Origin: DATEAX01 sp035288145
GTDB taxonomy: Bacteria; Patescibacteriota; UBA1384; UBA12157; JAENIV01
Direction: 5' to 3'
Length of the DNA: 19,628 bases
Assembly: GCA_035288145.1 (NCBI GenBank)
Contig: DATEAX010000018.1
Location: forward strand, 1-19,628
Shown: piece by piece, positions 12,580 to 19,313 of the stretch
Layout: every line of letters starts with the position of its first letter
Position numbering within the stretch: the stretch's first letter is position 1
Notes under the pieces: generated by a model
The model's input: the letters and a program-made list of their open reading frames with translations, nothing else
Databases searched by the model: none
Told to the model about the DNA's origin: nothing
Made by a program: the position numbers and the translations under genes

Positions 12580-13251
12580 TCAAAATTTTAAAAGGAGATT
12601 TTCTAAGAGTAATTTTACCGAAGTATTGGTTGAAAGTAAACTCCTTGAGCGTAAAATGGCTCGGAGGATTTCCCGAGTATCCTCACCAGATAAAAGATTT
12701 TCCCGCAAATCTCTCTCCCACTGATTCAGTAGTTTGATTAATTCACCTTCATCTTCAATTAAAGAATTTCCATATTGAAATCGTTCGACCAAAGACATCC
12801 GGGCAATTTTCTTAACTGATATGTAATTTTGAGGTAAAACCTCTTCCGTCAAAAACTTTTGACGAACTAACTGACATCGGGAAAGAATCGTCGGTAAAAT
12901 TTTCTCTTTTTTGGTCGCCCGGAGCACCAAAATAGCCCCCTCCGGCGGTTCTTCTAAGGTCTTTAAGAGGGCATTGGCGGCTTCCAGGGTAAGGTTTTCG
13001 GCATGCTCGATGACAGCCAATCTCTGCTTGGAACTGTGGGGCCGAAGTGAAAACCAGTGATTTAACTGGCGAATGCTCTGGATTTTCACCGGATTTTCCA
13101 GAATTTGTAAAAAATCAGGGCTGTTGATTTTCAGAAACTCCCGCATATTTTCTGCTTGAAAATCACCAAAAACCAGATAAGCGTGGGCGAGAGCTTTAGC
13201 CTGGTACTGATGTTTAATTAAAGCTTGAAACCGATCCCCAACTCTTTTCAT
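12580..13251 (-). CDS. holB: DNA polymerase III delta' subunit-like protein, short
   Basis: A 223-residue AAA+ clamp-loader-like protein. The N-terminus has ALAHAYLVFGD, where delta' normally continues into a P-loop; here the P-loop region is shortened and has no GxxGxGK. The Walker B-like segment is IEHAENLTLEAANALLKTLE with EPPEG following (82-105). The sensor/arginine-finger motif is ILPTILSRCQ (118-127), the SRC motif of delta'. Bacterial delta' is usually about 300-330 residues, so this is a reduced form, and the zinc-binding cysteines are absent. Known delta' proteins may also lack ATPase activity, so it may still work in the clamp loader. It is the first gene of the holB-PSP1-TPR operon. 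No ribosome binding site is evident. Confidence 0.85.
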   Translation of the reverse strand: MKRVGDRFQALIKHQYQAKALAHAYLVFGDFQAENMREFLKINSPDFLQILENPVKIQSIRQLNHWFSLRPHSSKQRLAVIEHAENLTLEAANALLKTLEEPPEGAILVLRATKKEKILPTILSRCQLVRQKFLTEEVLPQNYISVKKIARMSLVERFQYGNSLIEDEGELIKLLNQWERDLRENLLSGEDTREILRAILRSRSLLSTNTSVKLLLENLLLKF

Positions 13252-13291
13252 ATTTTAAAACTACCATATTCCTCTTCAAAAGTCGATTTTG

Positions 13292-13320
13292 TTGACTTTT
13301 GTCAAACAACCGTGTATGCT
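13292..13320 (+). promoter_or_regulatory. Strong sigma-70-type promoter for the zinc-ribbon gene
   Basis: TTGACT (13292-13297), exactly 17 bases, then TATGCT (13315-13320). The -35 is part of an inverted repeat, TTGAC-TTTT-GTCAA (13292-13305), a plausible operator. It lies in the divergent gap between holB and the zinc-ribbon gene. Confidence 0.75.
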
Positions 13321-13328
13321 GGCTTTGG

Positions 13329-13351
13329 AAGGTCATTGCGACCTTTGGTCG
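13329..13351 (+). promoter_or_regulatory. Mutually exclusive hairpins in the zinc-ribbon leader
   Basis: AAGGTC can pair with GACCTT (13329-13345), or CGACC can pair with GGTCG (13339-13351). Both use the same GACC, so only one can form at a time. They lie immediately after the predicted transcription start. They may be a control structure or a repeat remnant. Confidence 0.45.
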
Positions 13352-13383
13352 AAGGAGTAAAATTAAGGAAAATATTTTTATAT

Positions 13384-13686
13384 ATGGACCCTCAAGACAA
13401 GAATTTATCGTGCAAGGAATGCTCCAAGGAATTTGTTTGGTCAGCGGGTGAACAAAAATTCTATCAGGATAAGGGCTTACAAAATCCCCCCGGACGGTGT
13501 CCCGATTGCCGCAAGAAGAATAGAGACAATAGGGGCAGTCAGGTTAAGCACTCGATTGTTTGCAAGAACTGCAGCAAAGAAGATCAAGTCCCCTTTGAAC
13601 CGCGAAATCCCAATGATGTCCTCTGCGGAGAATGTTTCTCCCAAGCCAAGATAGCGTCAAATCAAAATCCTGCCGGTGTCTCTTAA
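13384..13686 (+). CDS. Two-domain zinc-ribbon protein
   Basis: A 100-residue soluble protein starting MDPQDKNLSCKEC. The first domain has CKEC and CPDC with EFVWSAGEQKFYQDKGLQNP between them, the probable zinc-ribbon zf-trcl (PF13451). The second has CKNC and CGEC around a VPFEPRNPNDV segment. Four CxxC pairs predict two zinc sites. Such proteins are probably nucleic-acid or ribosome associated, but no function is established. The ATG at 13384 is the only normal start after the promoter at 13292; the best Shine-Dalgarno-like AAGGA (13367) is rather far. Its stop codon overlaps the stop of rpmB on the opposite strand. Confidence 0.85.
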   Translation: MDPQDKNLSCKECSKEFVWSAGEQKFYQDKGLQNPPGRCPDCRKKNRDNRGSQVKHSIVCKNCSKEDQVPFEPRNPNDVLCGECFSQAKIASNQNPAGVS

Positions 13687-13841
13687 TTTTTTTTATTTAG
13701 AGTTCTTAAACACCGCGTGCAAATTTTCCTGCCGAGGTTTTTTTGAATATTTGGTTTAATCAATCTCTTGGTCCGATGTAAAGAATGCGGCCGGTTAAAG
13801 CCGACCTGAATTTTTTTAAAGCAAATTTCACAGGTTATCAT
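13683..13841 (-). CDS. rpmB: Ribosomal protein bL28, short form
   Basis: A 52-residue protein, MITCEICFKKIQVGFNRPHS followed by LHRTKRLIKPNIQKNLGRKI and CTRCLRTLNKKN. It matches bL28: CEICGK near the start, the N-x-x-SHS-x-RKTKR segment, the PN-Q motif and the terminal VCTRCLKS. It has CxxC at both ends, so it is a zinc-binding form. Typical bL28 is 60-78 residues; this lacks much of the central VNG loop. GGAAAGAAA precedes the ATG. The stop (13683-13685) shares the TTAA palindrome with the converging zinc-ribbon gene. Confidence 0.93.
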   Translation of the reverse strand: MITCEICFKKIQVGFNRPHSLHRTKRLIKPNIQKNLGRKICTRCLRTLNKKN

Positions 13842-13863
13842 TTTCTTTCCTTAATTTAAAATT

Positions 13864-13877
13864 GCCTCAAAAGAGGC
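13864..13877. repeat. 5-bp stem hairpin in the rpmB/M50 divergent gap
   Basis: GCCTC-AAAA-GAGGC lies upstream of the rpmB start on the minus strand. It may be in the rpmB leader and could serve autoregulation, or be incidental. Confidence 0.4.
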
Positions 13878-13882
13878 CGCCG

Positions 13883-13911
13883 TATTTACTCGAGTGATTT
13901 TATGGTATCAT
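13883..13911 (+). promoter_or_regulatory. Extended -10 promoter for the M50 peptidase gene
   Basis: TGGTATCAT (13903-13911) is an extended -10; a weak -35 (TATTTA at 13883, 17-base spacer) precedes it. The predicted start is near 13918, giving a leader of about 26 bases. Confidence 0.5.
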
Positions 13912-13943
13912 AGAAGAGGTTAAATTACAACCCTAATTTTGCT

Positions 13944-14567
13944 ATGTTAATTTTTAATCTTATTTCCAATCCGCTCCAATTTGTTGGTTTTTTAATTGCC
14001 CTTCTTTTGGCAATTACTATTCACGAGTATTCCCATGCCTGGGCGGCGAATCTCTATGGGGATGCCACAGCCAAACTTCATGGACGGCTAACTTTAAATC
14101 CTCTCGCCCATCTTGACCCTTTGGGGACGATTTTTCTTTTTTTGGCCGGTTTCGGTTGGGGTAAACCCGTGCCGGTAAACTCAAATAATTTTCGCAATCC
14201 GAAATTAGATAATTTAACCGTCTCCCTCGCTGGCCCGATGAGTAATTTTCTTTTGGCCCTCTTTGTTGGTCTTATCTTTCGTTTTATTAATCTTCCTCCG
14301 GCGGTTTCCCAGTTCATTGTTATTCTGATTTTCTTCAATCTTGTTTTGATGATTTTCAATTTGATTCCGATTCCGCCGCTCGACGGCTCAAAAATTCTAT
14401 CACTCTTTTTAAACGAACAAACCTATCTTTACTTCCAGCAGATTGGCATTACCCTTCTCTTCGGACTGATAATAATATCGAGTGTCTTTTATCCGATTAT
14501 TCCCGCGGTTCTAACCCGGACGGTAACATTTTTCTTTACCCTGATAACCGGCAAACCTATCCTTTAA
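13944..14567 (+). CDS. Site-2 protease-like M50 family membrane metallopeptidase
   Basis: A 207-residue polytopic membrane protein. The zinc motif HEYSHAW (HExxH) lies in the second hydrophobic segment at residues 27-33. The third ligand is in NLIPIPPLDG (NxxPxxxxDG, about 144-153). The compact form without a PDZ domain matches the S2P/M50 group typical of CPR and Firmicutes, with GDATAKLHGRLTLNPLAHLD as a signature. It cleaves within membrane segments of substrates, usually anti-sigma factors or remnant signal peptides; the substrate is unknown. No strong Shine-Dalgarno is seen before the ATG. It is followed by tRNA-Pro and a membrane protein gene. Confidence 0.93.
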   Translation: MLIFNLISNPLQFVGFLIALLLAITIHEYSHAWAANLYGDATAKLHGRLTLNPLAHLDPLGTIFLFLAGFGWGKPVPVNSNNFRNPKLDNLTVSLAGPMSNFLLALFVGLIFRFINLPPAVSQFIVILIFFNLVLMIFNLIPIPPLDGSKILSLFLNEQTYLYFQQIGITLLFGLIIISSVFYPIIPAVLTRTVTFFFTLITGKPIL

Positions 14568-14581
14568 AAATATTGATTTTA

Positions 14582-14590
14582 TGGTAAAAT
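14582..14590 (+). promoter_or_regulatory. Extended -10 promoter for the tRNA-Pro region
   Basis: TGGTAAAAT (14582-14590) is an extended -10; a -35 is poor. It predicts a start near 14597, before the tRNA-like half and tRNA-Pro. Confidence 0.5.
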
Positions 14591-14603
14591 TAATTACGAA
14601 CCT

Positions 14604-14672
14604 CGTGGATTGGCGCAGCTTGGCCCGTCTCGGCAGACCGCCGAGCCGAGGTCTAAAGGATAGCGCGCGTCC
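14604..14672 (+). pseudogene. Broken tRNA-like 5' half with a hairpin insert
   Basis: CGTGGAT, TG, then GCGC-AGCTTGG at 14604-14623 read as the acceptor strand and D-arm of a tRNA. TA-GCGC at 14661-14666 would close the D-arm. Between them is a 37-base insert (14624-14660) with a CTCGGC/GCCGAG hairpin. No matching anticodon arm or 3' half follows, although CGTGGAT could pair with the 3' acceptor strand of tRNA-Pro at six of seven positions. It looks like a tandem-duplicated tRNA 5' half that was interrupted. The interpretation is inferred. Confidence 0.5.
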
Positions 14673-14682
14673 AGCCAAGAAT

Positions 14683-14759
14683 CGGGGATTAGCACAGATA
14701 GTTAGTGCGCTGGACTGGGGGTCCAGAGGTCGCCGGGGCGGAACCGGCATCCCCGACCA
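14683..14759 (+). tRNA. tRNA-Pro (GGG) with abnormal T- and D-loops
   Basis: The secondary structure is complete: acceptor CGGGGAT/ATCCCCG, D-stem GCAC/GTGC, anticodon stem CTGGA/TCCAG with loop CTGGGGG (anticodon GGG, 14717-14719), T-stem GCCGG/CCGGC, A73 and encoded CCA. C1-G72 and A73 fit proline identity. However, the T-loop is GGCGGAA where TTCRANT is expected, so T54, T55 and A58 are all replaced. The D-loop AGATAGTTA has A in place of G18, with G19 retained. The usual elbow contacts are thus largely missing. The CCA runs directly into the ribosome binding site of the next gene. It may still be functional or be a decaying copy. Confidence 0.82.
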
Positions 14760-14768
14760 AGGAATTTG

Positions 14769-16991
14769 ATGAATTACGAAATTCAATTTGCAAGAGTAAC
14801 CAATTTTGGCAAACTTTCCGACAGATTTCTCAACTCGCAACACCAGAAGGCAAATGATTTGACCAAATCGTCCATGGGCGAGATTTTTTCTCTCATCGAA
14901 ATTCTTTCGCCATGGTATAATTCGGCTCAAGTCGGCCAAAATATTCTCAACACTTTCACCCATGAATATTATCAGGGCGGGAGCACCTCGGATTTGGCTA
15001 ACTTTGAAAATTCCTTAAAAAAAGTCAACGAAAGTCTCGCCAATATTACCCAAAACGGCGAAACCGAATGGATTGGCAAACTGAATAGCATTCTGACAAC
15101 CATTATTGATAACAATCTGATTCTTTCGTCGACGGGCAAAGTCGAGGCCTATCTCTTTCGTGACGGAAAAATTAATCATCTGAACGACGGTCTTTCCGGC
15201 CAGGCCGAGATTCATCCCCTGAAGACCTTCTCCAATATTATTACCGGCCAGTTAAAAGCCCGTGATATTATACTTTTGGCCAACCGTGGCCTTTTTGATT
15301 ATTTATCCCTGGAATCGCTCCGGCAGATAATTTCTTTAAACAGCCCCTCGGCCGCGGCTCTCCAGATTACAAAACTCCTGCGCAAATCAAAGATTAGAAA
15401 TGCCAATTTAATCATCTTGAGCCTCGTCTCCAGAGAAGACCAAATCGAAGAACCCCTCAAAGAAACGGAAACTGTTTTCTATTTGGACCGCTCAAATGAG
15501 TCCTTCTTGGGCAAGGGGAAAACCCTCTGGGAAACGATTCTCAAACCAGCGACGAAAATTATCACCGGCACGGGTCTCCAATTTATCGGTCAGCTAGCCC
15601 AATCTATCGGGCAAAAAACCAAGGTTATTTTCAAAAACCTCCGCCCAAAAAAGGAAGACCGTTTAGCAAACGAGACCCCGCCGCCCGAACCGGATAAGTT
15701 TCAAAAAGAATTTATCTTAAAAGACAGCCGCAGCGACGATCTTCTAAAAGACGAGGAAATTAATTATTCGCCTGATTTATACGTTCATTATTACCAAGAA
15801 AAGCAAAAGAAGCCTTACAAATGGCAAAGTTTCTTTAACACTTTCAAGAAATTGACCGTCAATTTCTTTCAATGGTTTTGGGGACTCTATCGGGATAAAA
15901 ACCGCCGCAAATATTTTTACATTATCTGCGCTGCCATCCTTATCCTGATTATTGGTCTGGTCGTCGGCTTAAGAGGAAAAGGGCGGGATAATCTAAGCAA
16001 TCTGGAGGCTCAAAAAATCCTTGATCAGGCGATTGCCGCTCAAAAAGAAGGCAAAAATCTCCTTTCGACCGGCAGTAACGACAAAGCCAAGGAGCAACTT
16101 CTGCTTGCGATTGAAAAAGCCCAATCTATCACCAAAAGCCCGCTTGTTGCCAAAGACGCCCAGACAGTCATTGCCGCTTCTTATCAGGAATTGGACAAAC
16201 TCACCCAAACAACCCGTCTAAGCCAGCTTGAACCGGTCTGGACGCTTGCCGAACCGCTGAAAGCTATCTTCATCATTTCCGGCGAAGTAGTCGCCATCGG
16301 CGAAAATGACATCTACAAAGGAACATTATTGGGCGGAAAACCTCAAAAAGTCGCCAGCATCCCCAAAAACAAAGGTCATTTTATCGCCGGAACTTCTCTT
16401 GGAAATTCTTTATATCTTTACACCAGTGAGCAGAATCTATTCGAATTTACGCCAAGCGCTGGCGAAACAAATCAGATAAAAATAGCCCAAGACGGACGCT
16501 GGGAAACTGCCAATGCCCTTACGGGCTACACCGGCAGTCTCTATCTTTTGGATGGCGTCTTGGGTCAAATCTACAAGCATTCTTCAAGCCAAGATGTTTT
16601 CCAGGCAGGCGAAGAATATCTGGCAGCCAACAATCCTCTCAAAGAATCTGTCTCGCTGGCGATTGACGGTTCCATCTTCGTTTTAAAAAATAACGGCGAG
16701 GTCCTTGAATTCCAAAAGTCCAAACGCCAGGATTTTACCTTAAAAAATATTCCCACTCCTTGGGAGAAAATCACCGATGCTCGGAAAATTTATACTGATT
16801 CCGACACGCCCTCGATTTATATTCTTGATGCCGGAAAAAGCCGCGTGCTTACCTTTGACAAAGATGGATTTTTCATTCACCAATATGCTTTACCGGACAG
16901 TTTTCAAAAAATCAGCGATTTTACGGTTTCCTTTAAATCGAAGAAAATTTGGGTTCTAAACGATAACTCCCTCTACGAAATTGCCATTTAA
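14769..16991 (+). CDS. PP2C-like domain / TM / beta-propeller protein
   Basis: A 740-residue protein. The first 220 residues resemble a PPM/PP2C phosphatase fold: GEIFSLIEILSPWYNSAQVG, DNNLILSSTGKVEAYLFRDG and RDIILLANRGLFDYLS. The metal-binding DG(M)GG motif is not visible, so it is probably a pseudophosphatase. A charged region follows, then one transmembrane helix (about 380-400, YFYIICAAILILIIGLVVGL), a helical TPR-like stretch (about 405-470), and a C-terminal repetitive beta domain (about 480-740) with SLYLLDGVLGQIYKH and SIFVLKNNGEVLEF, like an NHL-type propeller. It starts at the ATG at 14769 with AAGGA overlapping the tRNA-Pro CCA end. It may couple an outside propeller sensor to an inside binding domain. 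The domain calls are from pattern, not search. Confidence 0.75.
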   Translation: MNYEIQFARVTNFGKLSDRFLNSQHQKANDLTKSSMGEIFSLIEILSPWYNSAQVGQNILNTFTHEYYQGGSTSDLANFENSLKKVNESLANITQNGETEWIGKLNSILTTIIDNNLILSSTGKVEAYLFRDGKINHLNDGLSGQAEIHPLKTFSNIITGQLKARDIILLANRGLFDYLSLESLRQIISLNSPSAAALQITKLLRKSKIRNANLIILSLVSREDQIEEPLKETETVFYLDRSNESFLGKGKTLWETILKPATKIITGTGLQFIGQLAQSIGQKTKVIFKNLRPKKEDRLANETPPPEPDKFQKEFILKDSRSDDLLKDEEINYSPDLYVHYYQEKQKKPYKWQSFFNTFKKLTVNFFQWFWGLYRDKNRRKYFYIICAAILILIIGLVVGLRGKGRDNLSNLEAQKILDQAIAAQKEGKNLLSTGSNDKAKEQLLLAIEKAQSITKSPLVAKDAQTVIAASYQELDKLTQTTRLSQLEPVWTLAEPLKAIFIISGEVVAIGENDIYKGTLLGGKPQKVASIPKNKGHFIAGTSLGNSLYLYTSEQNLFEFTPSAGETNQIKIAQDGRWETANALTGYTGSLYLLDGVLGQIYKHSSSQDVFQAGEEYLAANNPLKESVSLAIDGSIFVLKNNGEVLEFQKSKRQDFTLKNIPTPWEKITDARKIYTDSDTPSIYILDAGKSRVLTFDKDGFFIHQYALPDSFQKISDFTVSFKSKKIWVLNDNSLYEIAI

Positions 16992-16996
16992 AATTC

Positions 16997-17005
16997 TGGT
17001 ATAAT
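16997..17005 (+). promoter_or_regulatory. Extended -10 promoter for the downstream membrane protein
   Basis: TGGTATAAT (16997-17005) is a perfect extended -10 with no good -35. Its last bases overlap an in-frame ATG at 17004, which would lie upstream of transcription. Start is expected near 17012. Confidence 0.6.
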
Positions 17006-17036
17006 GAAGCAGGAGGAGGATGAAAAGGAGGAAGCG

Positions 17037-17612
17037 ATGGAAGACCAAGACGAGATTTTTCCTCAACAAAAGAAAAAATCTTCAAAAACAGGCCTGATTT
17101 TGGCGCTTATTTTAGTTTTCTTGGTTTTCGGAGGGCTTTTTTTGTATGTTTATCTTAAAAACCGGTCGAATCCAAATCCCCTTCCCAGTCCTTCCGCAAA
17201 AATCAAAACCACCGCCTCTCCGCAAATCAGCCCTTCTCTTAGTTTAAGCCCAAAGATTACCCCGACGATTAGCCCAACCAAAAGCGGCGCCGAATTGTTA
17301 ATACCCGCCAGTGAAACCCTTGAACTCTCCTCCCAAGCGGATACCAATGGGGACTTGAAAGACGAGACCTTGGTGATTACCAAAAAAAGCAACGGCAAAT
17401 ATCATGCCTATATTCTATCTTTTGAGAAAAAAATTCTTTATGACAATCAGGACCTAGGCCAGAAACCATTGAGAATTGCCACCCAAATCTATAACCCGAG
17501 CGAAAAATATCTTTCCTGGATGCTTGTTTTTACCGAACTATCCGGAAATCTGGCATTTATCCACTGGAATGGTCAAAATTACGAAATCCCCGTCAGCGAT
17601 TTAGGAATATGA
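17037..17612 (+). CDS. Membrane-anchored extracytoplasmic protein with Pro/Ser/Thr stalk
   Basis: I choose the ATG at 17037, with AAGGAGG seven bases upstream. The longer form from 17004 begins inside the -10 box of its promoter. The protein has 191 residues: a short acidic/basic cytoplasmic tail, one transmembrane helix (TGLILALILVFLVFGGLFLY, about 19-38), a Pro/Ser/Thr-rich stalk (about 45-85) and a C-terminal beta domain. That domain opens with DTNGDLKDE, a calcium-loop-like motif. I do not recognise a family. The gene lies 45 bases after the PP2C-like/TM gene, and both carry a single TM helix with an outside domain, so they may act together. Convergent argS follows. Confidence 0.8.
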   Translation: MEDQDEIFPQQKKKSSKTGLILALILVFLVFGGLFLYVYLKNRSNPNPLPSPSAKIKTTASPQISPSLSLSPKITPTISPTKSGAELLIPASETLELSSQADTNGDLKDETLVITKKSNGKYHAYILSFEKKILYDNQDLGQKPLRIATQIYNPSEKYLSWMLVFTELSGNLAFIHWNGQNYEIPVSDLGI

Positions 17613-17702
17613 GAGTTGAAATGACCAATGACCAATTAAAAAATGAGAATTGGAATTTGTAATTTGTTTGGTGATTGGAATCCGAACATTGGAATTTACC
17701 TT
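17613..17702. other. Convergent gap of AT-rich quasi-tandem repeats
   Basis: Between two converging genes. On the minus strand it contains ATTGGTC units (ATTGGTCATTGGTCATT) and TTCCAAT-type units. No terminator hairpin or ORF is seen. Confidence 0.5.
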
Positions 17703-19277
17703 TCACATTCTCTCCGGCGCGCTCACTCCCATCAAATCGAGGGTATTTTTTAGCACAATTTGAGTGGCCCGGACCAATTTCAGTCGGGCATTTTTAAGAT
17801 TTTCTTCGGCTTGAAGAATCGGGCACTCTTCATAAAAATTATGAAAGGCCCGGGCTAATTCGATTGAATAAGCCGGCAATTTTTGGACCTGATAATCATC
17901 AACGATTTCCAAAACCAGCTCTGGCAGTTTGATGAGTTGTTTAATTAAACCTATCTCGGCTGGACTGTCTAATAGTTCTAAGTTTTTAGTTGTAGTTTTG
18001 ACATTTGAGCTTTGAGTTTTAAGTTTTGCCAGAATACTATTTATTCTCGCATGCGCATACTGAATATAGAACACCGGATTTTTTTCGGAGCGTTCTTTGG
18101 CTAATTTCAAATCGAAATTTATATGGCTGTTCAAATCATAGTTAAGCATAAAAAAACGATAAACATCCTTGCCGACCTCTTTTAATAAATCATCAACCGC
18201 CACAAATTGGCCAGTGCGTTTAGACATCCGGACTTCTTTACCCTCAACGATAATCCGCACAAATTGATGCAAAATAACTTCGAATGTATTTTCATGGCCA
18301 AGAGCTTTGACAAAACCTTTTATTCGAGCAATATCGCCATAGTGATCGGCGCCCCAAACATCAATCGCAAAATCAAATTTTCGTTCCTCAAATTTATTTC
18401 GATGATAAGCCGCGTCTGAAGCAAAATATGTTGGCTCGCCAGTACTTTTGATTAATACCCTGTCTTTGTCATCGCCAAATTTGGTCGAGCGAAACCAAAC
18501 CGCGCCTTCTTTATCGTAGGCCAAATCTTTAGCTCGAAGCCATTTGATCGCCTCATCAATCTTACCTTTTTCTCGTAAATCCTTGCCTTCGGCAAACCAG
18601 ACATCGAATTTTATTCCCACACTTTCGGTTGTCTCCTTAATCCCGCCAATGATTTCTTGGGCGGCCTGACGACCGGCCTCTTTGTAATCGTCAGTTTTAA
18701 TTTTTTGGCGAAGCTCGTCAATATAGTCGCCGCGATATTGGGCTTCATTATCCTTTAAAATCGAATGACCCAAAATATCAATTTGGCCACCAGCATCATT
18801 AAAATAATACTCCCGCGTTACCTGCCAACCGGTTTTCGCAAAAATGTTAGCCATCGTATCGCCAATGACGCCCCCTCGAGCATTGCCGATAGTCAATGGA
18901 CCCGTCGGATTAGCGGAGATAAATTCAATGTTGACTTTGAGATCTTTGCCTAAATCCGACTTCCCATAATTTTTGCCGGCGTTAATAATTCCGGGAATTT
19001 GTTTTTGCCAATAGGGGAGTGCGATTTTAAAATTTATAAAGCCGGGTTTGGCAAATTCAACTTTCTCAATTATCTCATTTCTCTTAATTCTCTTGATTAT
19101 CTTCTCTGTTATTTCTCCCGGCTCTTCCCCTATCGCTTTTGCTAAAATCATTGCCGCATTGGTCGAAAAATCGCCGAATTTTTTATCGGCATATTCAACA
19201 CCAAAATCAGGCATTTCAATATCGGGAAATGTTTTTTTAATCGCTTCTGACATTAATTCTTTGATTTGACTTTTCAT
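17703..19277 (-). CDS. argS: Arginyl-tRNA synthetase
   Basis: A 524-residue class I synthetase that charges tRNA-Arg. The N-terminal Add1 domain includes FGDFSTNAAMILAKA and KPGFINF. The catalytic signature is ANPTGPLTIGNARGG (about 122-136), where the usual HIGH is TIGN. YYFNDAGGQ follows, then KMSK-like EVRMSKRTGQF (about 347-357) and the DALR anticodon-binding domain (FYIQYAHARINSIL). I choose the ATG at 19275-19277; a TTG two codons upstream is possible. The leader is pyrimidine-rich and lacks a Shine-Dalgarno, so translation may depend on coupling. The loop around 18000 seems to hold a repeat insertion. The upstream gene is only 36 bases away. Confidence 0.95.
   Translation of the reverse strand: MKSQIKELMSEAIKKTFPDIEMPDFGVEYADKKFGDFSTNAAMILAKAIGEEPGEITEKIIKRIKRNEIIEKVEFAKPGFINFKIALPYWQKQIPGIINAGKNYGKSDLGKDLKVNIEFISANPTGPLTIGNARGGVIGDTMANIFAKTGWQVTREYYFNDAGGQIDILGHSILKDNEAQYRGDYIDELRQKIKTDDYKEAGRQAAQEIIGGIKETTESVGIKFDVWFAEGKDLREKGKIDEAIKWLRAKDLAYDKEGAVWFRSTKFGDDKDRVLIKSTGEPTYFASDAAYHRNKFEERKFDFAIDVWGADHYGDIARIKGFVKALGHENTFEVILHQFVRIIVEGKEVRMSKRTGQFVAVDDLLKEVGKDVYRFFMLNYDLNSHINFDLKLAKERSEKNPVFYIQYAHARINSILAKLKTQSSNVKTTTKNLELLDSPAEIGLIKQLIKLPELVLEIVDDYQVQKLPAYSIELARAFHNFYEECPILQAEENLKNARLKLVRATQIVLKNTLDLMGVSAPERM
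17976..18028 (-). repeat. AAACTCAAAGC-type repeat inserted in argS
   Basis: On the minus strand the codons for LKTQSSNVKTTTKN read as AAACTTAAAACTCAAAGCTC followed by AAATGTCAAAACTAC, a low-complexity pattern like intergenic DNA in this type of genome. In other ArgRS this loop of the DALR domain (between ILxKA and the LxxPxE segment) lacks such a stretch. The insertion keeps the frame. Confidence 0.5.
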
Positions 19278-19313
19278 ATTCAAAAAATGAAAAAGGGAAA
19301 GAAAAAAGATGAG

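Noticed and set aside
17004..17036. Longer N-terminus of the stalked membrane protein
   Set aside because: The ATG at 17004 overlaps the -10 box, so it should not be in the message; the ATG at 17037 has a proper ribosome binding site.
19071..19112. GAGAATTAA-type 9-mers inside argS
   Set aside because: They encode KIIKRIKRNEIIEK in frame in a normal part of the ArgRS N-terminal domain, with no extra length; codon composition explains the likeness to the S23 arms.
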